Assembly (NCBI GenBank): GCA_002366725.1
Contig: DFBT01000115.1
Span: 1 to 9,514 of the forward strand
Length of the DNA stretch: 9,514 nt
Origin: Caldifarciminota bacterium UBA3073
GTDB taxonomy: Bacteria; Hydrothermota; UBA3073
Reading direction: 5' to 3'
The notes beneath the pieces were generated by a model. That model saw nothing but the letters and a program-made list of their open reading frames with translations. It ran no database searches and was not told the DNA's origin. Within the stretch, counting starts at the first letter, position 1. Every line of letters starts with the position of its first letter. The translations under genes were made by a program, and so were the position numbers. Positions 5,947 to 9,514 of the stretch are shown piece by piece.

Positions 5947-7206
5947 TCATCTCAGAACCGCAATTCTCTCTGTAACGCTCCCATCCCCGACCTTTGCCCT
6001 TATGAAATAGATTCCGCCGGGTGTGTTCTCGCCGCGGAAGGATATTTTGAGGGTCTTGCCGGGGTCGTAATCGAAGGTCTCAACAGTTCGACCCGCTACA
6101 TCATACACCGTGATAGATGCCGGTTTGTCGCACATTATGCTGCAACTTCCCCTCGTGGGATTTGGATAGCATTGAAATACCATAGCATCATTTTCTGTAT
6201 CCTCAACTCCTATATCAATGAGATATCTCCATATACCATCATCCGTGCCCGCATAGAGGGTATCCCGCCATATTGAAAGGCAGTTTATATTGAGGTCACC
6301 GAGCCCCTGGTCTATGGTCGTCCATGTCTCTCCATAATCTGTGCTCTCGTATACACCGCCCGAACCCAGACCCGCGTACACCACATTATTACAGAGTGGG
6401 TTCACACATAAAGAGACAACGCAACCGGTAAAACAGCCGTAATCATCCCAATTTTCACCTCCATCCGTACTCTTCGCCACCGCATTTACATACTCTTCAT
6501 TTCTGAGTGCCATACATCCAACATAGATAGTATTATGTTCTGCGGGGTCGACCTCAATCGTATATATGAATGCGGCAAAGGGAAGCGGGTCCCAGGAGTC
6601 ACCTCCGTCACAGCTCTTCATCAGCACATCTGTCTTTCCATACGCCCCTATTACCACATAGACTATATCGCCCAAAATAGAGGGGTAAGATGCTATATCT
6701 ATCACAGGAGAATAGTTCAAAATGGACATCCAGTACCCCGTATCGAGTGTTAGTGCACATAAATCTTCATAGGTCCCCGTATATATCTTCCATATCTCAT
6801 CTGATGCGAGGCTGACTATATGTGGGTCCGTGAGGCTGTCATTTACCTCTTCCCAGAAACCCATAGAGTCTTCCTTAAATGGTTCCTGGAAATAATTCCA
6901 CCACCAGACACCTTCGGTGGAGGTGCCGGCATAGACTATAATACCGAGACACTCCTTACCAAATGGGGCTATATATGTGAGGTCTGTTATATCAAGACAT
7001 CCGAGACTGTCATTCACTTGTATCCATGTTTCACCTCTATCACCAGACCAGAAAACCCCGTCTCCGGCGGTACCCGCGGTCATATAGCCGAAGTAAGGGT
7101 TCATTACCATGGAGGTAACTCTCTCTCCCTCGAGTCCACAGGGTGTCCATCCGGCAACACCCACAACCGCGGGAATTATAATAAATATTACAAAGACTTT
7201 GCTCAT
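5947..7206 (-). CDS. Secreted Asp-box beta-propeller protein with C-terminal sorting domain
   Basis: This exported protein of 419 residues starts with a signal peptide (MSKVFVIFIIIPAVVGVAG). Four Asp-box motifs S-x-D-x-G-x-x-W lie at residues 54-61 (SGDRGETW, with G at position 2), 198-205 (SCDGGDSW), 246-253 (STDGGENW) and 288-295 (STDYGETW), and intervening strands such as TIYVG, VVYAGLGSGGVYES and TLYAGTDDGIWRY are typical of sialidase/sortilin-type propellers. The C-terminal 74 residues form a type IX sorting domain (CYPNPTRGS, ITVYDVAGRTV, PGGIYFIRAK). No sialidase catalytic set (Arg triad, FRIP) is visible, so it is likely a binding or structural surface protein. The chosen ATG has AGGGGG 5 nt upstream; a longer in-frame start at 7281 would overlap the lipoprotein gene and lose the signal peptide. 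It starts 32 bp after the lipoprotein stop, so both are likely in one operon. Confidence 0.88.
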   Translation of the reverse strand: MSKVFVIFIIIPAVVGVAGWTPCGLEGERVTSMVMNPYFGYMTAGTAGDGVFWSGDRGETWIQVNDSLGCLDITDLTYIAPFGKECLGIIVYAGTSTEGVWWWNYFQEPFKEDSMGFWEEVNDSLTDPHIVSLASDEIWKIYTGTYEDLCALTLDTGYWMSILNYSPVIDIASYPSILGDIVYVVIGAYGKTDVLMKSCDGGDSWDPLPFAAFIYTIEVDPAEHNTIYVGCMALRNEEYVNAVAKSTDGGENWDDYGCFTGCVVSLCVNPLCNNVVYAGLGSGGVYESTDYGETWTTIDQGLGDLNINCLSIWRDTLYAGTDDGIWRYLIDIGVEDTENDAMVFQCYPNPTRGSCSIMCDKPASITVYDVAGRTVETFDYDPGKTLKISFRGENTPGGIYFIRAKVGDGSVTERIAVLR

Positions 7207-7210
7207 AATT

Positions 7211-7218
7211 ACCCCCTG
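7211..7218 (-). promoter_or_regulatory. Ribosome binding site setting the propeller gene start
   Basis: On the minus strand this reads CAGGGGGT, 4-5 nt before the ATG at 7206, and fixes the start that exposes the signal peptide. Confidence 0.7.
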
Positions 7219-7238
7219 TTGTCCTCCACGTTTATGTT

Positions 7239-7823
7239 TCATTTGTAAATTGTCATTTTTTCCCTCCCCGCGAGTTTCCACACAATATCGATATCCCTGT
7301 CCGGGAATAAATTATGCTCATTTATATAATAAAATGTCCTTTCCTCCTTCTTAATAATGCTGTCCGGTTCATATGAGATGTTCACATTACTGAAGTCCTC
7401 GGGCAAACTCACTACGAACCTCGCCTCTTCTATGGGCTCTTTCCACCGTCTTGCGGTCATGAGGATATATTTGGCACAATTTGTAAATATCCTCTGTTTA
7501 TATCTCACGGTAGATTCTGCCACTCCCATAGAATCGATGATGACATCGTAGGTTACGCCGTCCTCCGCTGTCTCGAACGGTGTGCCCTCAACCTCTATCT
7601 CGTATGGAAATTCGTGAAGGGAGTCTATGGGAAACGGATAGAAGAGCCTCATTCGCTTGGCGGTGTGGGTTCTGTTTCTGAAATAATATATCCCTTCGAC
7701 CAGAACCTCTCCCCGTTCTACCCAGACACAAACCTCCTCTTCATAAAATTGAACGGGAAGTCTTTCCTTACCCTTGCAGGAAAGCAGGAAGAGCGCACAG
7801 ATAACGGGTACAAAATACCTCAT
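7239..7823 (-). CDS. Predicted lipoprotein of unknown function
   Basis: The 194-residue product begins MRYFVPVICALFLLSC, a short signal peptide ending in a lipobox LLSC with lipidation expected at Cys16; Lys17 follows, so outer-membrane rather than inner-membrane retention is plausible. The rest is strand-rich with many aromatic residues: VCVWVERGEVLVEGIYYFRN (32-51), then LFYPFPID (61-68), a Val/Ser/Thr-rich stretch at 91-112, FVVSLPEDF (137-145) and TFYYINEHNLFPD (164-176). The pattern suggests an immunoglobulin-like or DUF4424-like beta domain, but I cannot assign a family. No clear Shine-Dalgarno site precedes the ATG. It lies 71 bp after the LTD-protein gene and 32 bp before the propeller gene, and probably shares their transcript. 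Confidence 0.78.
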   Translation of the reverse strand: MRYFVPVICALFLLSCKGKERLPVQFYEEEVCVWVERGEVLVEGIYYFRNRTHTAKRMRLFYPFPIDSLHEFPYEIEVEGTPFETAEDGVTYDVIIDSMGVAESTVRYKQRIFTNCAKYILMTARRWKEPIEEARFVVSLPEDFSNVNISYEPDSIIKKEERTFYYINEHNLFPDRDIDIVWKLAGREKMTIYK

Positions 7824-7894
7824 CGTATTGTGTATTCATGCCTCGGGAAAAAATATCTCGTATGTCCACTTCTGGAGGATCTGTCAGTTTTTTT

Positions 7895-8956
7895 CTATCT
7901 CAGTCTGGTAACCTTGGTCGAGGATGTGCCGTAGGGGGTCTGGAGCCTTATGAAGTAAATGCCCGGAGGGACACTGATTCCGCTTTCATTCCTTCCATCC
8001 CAGGTTATTTCGTGATTCGTAAATCGTGATTCGTAAATCGTAAATCGTTTAATGAGACTGCCGGAGAGACCGTAGATGGACAAAGTGATCAGTAATCGGT
8101 GATCGGTAATCGGTCCCTGGCTTTTACCGATTACCGATAACTGTCCGCAGGATCCGATGGAATAACTAATAACCGTAGTTGTGCTGAATGGATTGGGATG
8201 GACATATAATTGAAGATTGACAATTGAAAATTCATGATTCGATTCCTCCTCTATTCCCATTATCGATAGGTAGAAGTCGACTTCCTCTGCCGGACAGAGC
8301 GCGTGTGTGGATACACCTATCGTGTCCGGGTAATAACCATCTCGCGTCGCAATAAGGGTATAACTTCCGGGATATATATCAGTAAATGAGTACGACCCAT
8401 CTACATCGCTCGTGTCTACCCAATCCCAGAATTCATGGAGGGTGGCTTTCACCTCCGCTCCCTCAATTGGAACTGAATCTCCGCCAAATACTGCTCCGGA
8501 GATGCGGCAGTATGGGTAATCATCGTTCACTTCCCCAAATGTAGGCGTCGAATCTATATACCAATCTTCACCTACATAAGTCTGATAGAAGTGAGACCCA
8601 CTTGCATATGGAGGAGGTGCGGGCAAGCAAGGCACGGGATATATGAGACTGAGTGTGTCAACATATAAATCCTCGGAGAAAAAAATTGTAATAGTGTCAC
8701 ATACATCGTCCAGAGAAAAGTTTCCCTCTGTGTTCGTGCTATCTATCACCGGAAAACACTCACTCAAAAGAGAAGTATCGACATATGCGGTTCCGGCGCG
8801 TGTTACAACGGTTAATTCTCCCAAAGTGTAATAGTTGAGTTCTATCCTTTCGAGCGAATCGGGAGAGGTCTGAAATTCACTTATCATAAGGGGTATCGGG
8901 TCTGCAGATATAATACCCGTAAGGCAAAAAATGACTAACACAAAGAACTTCTTCAT
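7895..8956 (-). CDS. Secreted lamin-tail-like/carboxypeptidase-regulatory-like protein with repeat-invaded sorting domain
   Basis: The 353-residue product has a signal peptide (MKKFFVLVIFCLTGIISA). Residues about 20-145 resemble a lamin-tail domain (LMISEFQTSPDSLERIELNY, ending STPTFGEVND). Residues about 150-230 resemble a carboxypeptidase regulatory-like beta-sandwich (ISGAVFGGDSVPIEGAEV, DVDGSYSFTDIYPGSYTLIA, DGYYPDTIGV). The C-terminal part is a type IX sorting domain (HPNPFSTTTVISYS, LSIYGLSGSLIKRF, ITWDGRNESG, PPGIYFIRLQT). Three stretches do not fit the sorting-domain pattern: about 238-250, 266-291 and 303-316. Each is encoded by a heptamer array or associated hairpin. The start at 8956 has AGGGAGGT 4 nt upstream; an earlier in-frame ATG at 8995 would precede the signal peptide. 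It is the first gene after the consensus promoter at 9103-9131. It is likely a surface-anchored or released structural protein; ligand unknown. Confidence 0.85.
   Translation of the reverse strand: MKKFFVLVIFCLTGIISADPIPLMISEFQTSPDSLERIELNYYTLGELTVVTRAGTAYVDTSLLSECFPVIDSTNTEGNFSLDDVCDTITIFFSEDLYVDTLSLIYPVPCLPAPPPYASGSHFYQTYVGEDWYIDSTPTFGEVNDDYPYCRISGAVFGGDSVPIEGAEVKATLHEFWDWVDTSDVDGSYSFTDIYPGSYTLIATRDGYYPDTIGVSTHALCPAEEVDFYLSIMGIEEESNHEFSIVNLQLYVHPNPFSTTTVISYSIGSCGQLSVIGKSQGPITDHRLLITLSIYGLSGSLIKRFTIYESRFTNHEITWDGRNESGISVPPGIYFIRLQTPYGTSSTKVTRLR
8011..8052. repeat. Heptamer array D, in frame in a sorting domain
   Basis: There are six 7-bp units starting CGT: CGTGATT and CGTAAAT alternate twice, then CGTAAAT and CGTTTAA. 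The first two 14-bp pairs are identical. The array is 42 bp, exactly 14 codons, and encodes the segment between strand GSLIKRF and ITWDG of the sorting domain. Confidence 0.9.
8085..8112. repeat. Heptamer array E, in frame in a sorting domain
   Basis: Four 7-bp units, GTGATCA, GTAATCG, GTGATCG and GTAATCG, form two near-identical 14-bp pairs. It runs straight into the hairpin at 8102-8138. Confidence 0.85.
8102..8138. repeat. 13-bp perfect inverted repeat inside a coding region
   Basis: ATCGGTAATCGGT (8102-8114) and ACCGATTACCGAT (8126-8138) are exact inverse copies around an 11-nt loop. The left arm is made of array E units and the right arm repeats the 7-bp period inverted (ACCGATT, ACCGATA). 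The coding frame stays open through both arms. Confidence 0.9.
8209..8243. repeat. Heptamer array F, in frame just before the sorting domain
   Basis: Five 7-bp units, each starting ATT (ATTGAAG, ATTGACA, ATTGAAA, ATTCATG, ATTCGAT), encode the linker just before LQLYVHPNPF. The ATTGAC core is shared with array C after the xer gene. Confidence 0.8.
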
Positions 8957-8960
8957 AAAG

Positions 8961-8968
8961 ACCTCCCT
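8961..8968 (-). promoter_or_regulatory. Strong ribosome binding site of the LTD-protein gene
   Basis: Minus-strand AGGGAGGT lies 4 nt before the ATG at 8956 and decides this start over the upstream in-frame ATG at 8995. Confidence 0.8.
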
Positions 8969-9033
8969 GTTGTGTAAAAAAACTTTTGGGCGCAAATTTA
9001 CGCTGGTTTTCGCCGTGAAGTTATGGGCAAAAT

Positions 9034-9078
9034 TTAATTTGTGCTATTATGTGCACCCCGAAGTGGAGTTTCTTTCAT
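9034..9078 (-). CDS. Possible 14-residue leader peptide
   Basis: Within the leader an ATG at 9078, about 18 nt from the expected transcript start and 5 nt after GAAGG, opens a 14-codon ORF ending in TAA (MKETPLRGAHNSTN). Its ribosome site falls inside the 8-bp stem. There is no run of a single amino acid as in classic attenuators, so this may be chance. Confidence 0.25.
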   Translation of the reverse strand: MKETPLRGAHNSTN

Positions 9079-9102
9079 ATTGCCTTCACGGTATCCTAAT
9101 AT

Positions 9103-9131
9103 ATTATACAACAAAAATGCCGATTTGTCAA
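9103..9131 (-). promoter_or_regulatory. Perfect-consensus sigma-70-type promoter
   Basis: Read on the minus strand, TTGACA (9126-9131) and TATAAT (9103-9108) are separated by exactly 17 bp. It lies after the stop of the membrane kinase gene at the right and drives leftward transcription into the secreted-protein genes, with a start expected near 9096. Confidence 0.9.
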
Positions 9132-9178
9132 GGGGTTTTTTAAGGGAATAGTTTACAACATGTATGCTTGGCAGATTT

Positions 9179-9514
9179 TTAGGCGGGTACTCCCATCAAC
9201 CAGACCATTATCCACAATACGATGCCCGTTATGAGGGGTATCGAGAGATTATCGTCGTATCTCGGGATGAGTTCAACAGCTGTGGCAATGAAAGCGCTGG
9301 GGATGGAGATGATTTTTGGAAGTGGAGAGAAAAGAACAATTACGACCGCCGTAATAAAAAAAGCAAGAGTTCCCCCGAGCGTCTTTCCCTTCACGATCTC
9401 CCTCTTTCCAAAAAACCGCCCGACGGTATAAGCTGCGGTATCCGATATGGCAACAAAGAAGAGCGTAAGTATCGCAATGTTCTTTGGGAAATAACCGCAT
9501 ACTATGGAGGCGGC
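9179..9514 (-). CDS. Diacylglycerol/polyprenol kinase family (Dgk1/dolichol-kinase-like), C-terminal part
   Basis: The frame is open to the right edge, so only the last 111 residues are present; the GTG at 9394 is internal. Counting from the edge, SDTAAYTVGRFFGK (24-37) with KGKTLGGTLAFF (42-53) matches the conserved cytosolic loop of the CTP-dependent lipid kinases related to CdsA, dolichol kinase, phytol kinase and Dgk1. VELIPRYDDNLSIPL (80-94) matches their late E…DDNL.IP motif, and the protein ends in a hydrophobic segment. Four hydrophobic stretches (about 12-24, 51-62, 70-80, 92-108) agree with a polytopic inner-membrane protein. It would phosphorylate a lipid alcohol such as diacylglycerol or a polyprenol. 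A CdsA-type cytidylyltransferase is the main alternative, less likely because of the DDNLSIPL motif. The substrate cannot be read from this part. Confidence 0.75.
   Translation of the reverse strand, partial: AASIVCGYFPKNIAILTLFFVAISDTAAYTVGRFFGKREIVKGKTLGGTLAFFITAVVIVLFSPLPKIISIPSAFIATAVELIPRYDDNLSIPLITGIVLWIMVWLMGVPA

Larger units (their letters stand above)
8957..9096 (-). promoter_or_regulatory. About 140-nt transcript leader with a long-range stem
   Basis: From the expected transcript start near 9096 to the ATG at 8956 there is an untranslated leader of about 140 nt. CCGTGAAG (minus-strand reading of 9084-9091) near its 5' end pairs exactly with CTTCACGG (9013-9020), an 8-bp stem enclosing 63 nt. 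The enclosed part holds a short GTGC…GCAC hairpin and a possible 14-codon ORF. I do not recognise a known riboswitch. It ends in the ribosome site AGGGAGGT (8961-8968). Confidence 0.5.

Noticed and set aside
6820..7248. 142-residue plus-strand open frame
   Set aside because: It is a shadow of the propeller gene, which has a signal peptide, four Asp-boxes and a sorting domain in the opposite strand.
8011..8243. CRISPR array
   Set aside because: Units are 7 bp with no spacers and differ between loci; no cas genes are present.
8957..9096. Known riboswitch in the leader
   Set aside because: I compared it by eye with common classes (TPP, cobalamin, SAM, c-di-GMP) and saw none of their conserved cores.

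Overview
The window reads as bacterial chromosome from an uncultured, probably FCB-type or WOR-3/Cloacimonadota-like lineage; this placement is an inference. The grounds are three secreted proteins that end in the Asn-Pro…Gly / SxYDxxG / GxYFxRL type of C-terminal sorting domain used by type IX secretion (Por) systems, next to ordinary bacterial housekeeping genes (asnS, a XerC/D recombinase). Good Shine-Dalgarno sites and one perfect sigma-70-type promoter also point to a bacterium. No secretion machinery, rRNA, tRNA or CRISPR array is visible.

Layout. The left part is on the plus strand: a gingipain-like (C25-fold) secreted protein cut by the left edge, asparaginyl-tRNA synthetase, a repeat-rich gap, a XerC/D tyrosine recombinase, a second repeat-rich gap, and a small membrane-anchored protein of unknown function. 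The right part is on the minus strand. A consensus promoter at about 9103-9131, followed by a leader of about 140 nt, reads leftward into a secreted protein with lamin-tail-like and carboxypeptidase-regulatory-like domains, a lipoprotein, an Asp-box beta-propeller and, after a 106-bp gap holding a repeat element, an alkyltransferase-like (MGMT-fold) protein. The right edge cuts a polytopic membrane kinase of the diacylglycerol/polyprenol kinase family.

Genes together. The first three minus-strand genes look like one unit making envelope or surface proteins, all with signal peptides or a lipobox. The housekeeping genes seem to be mere neighbours.

The most unusual content is the repeat fraction. 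Six short arrays with a strict 7-bp period but different unit sequences lie in both intergenic gaps, and three of them lie in frame inside one secreted-protein gene, in the loops around its sorting domain. A modular repeat with two shared blocks occurs once between genes and once inside that same coding region. Two protein observations also stand out: the gingipain-like protein has no cysteine anywhere it could serve as nucleophile, and the MGMT-like protein has PYWR where the alkyl-acceptor PCHR would be.
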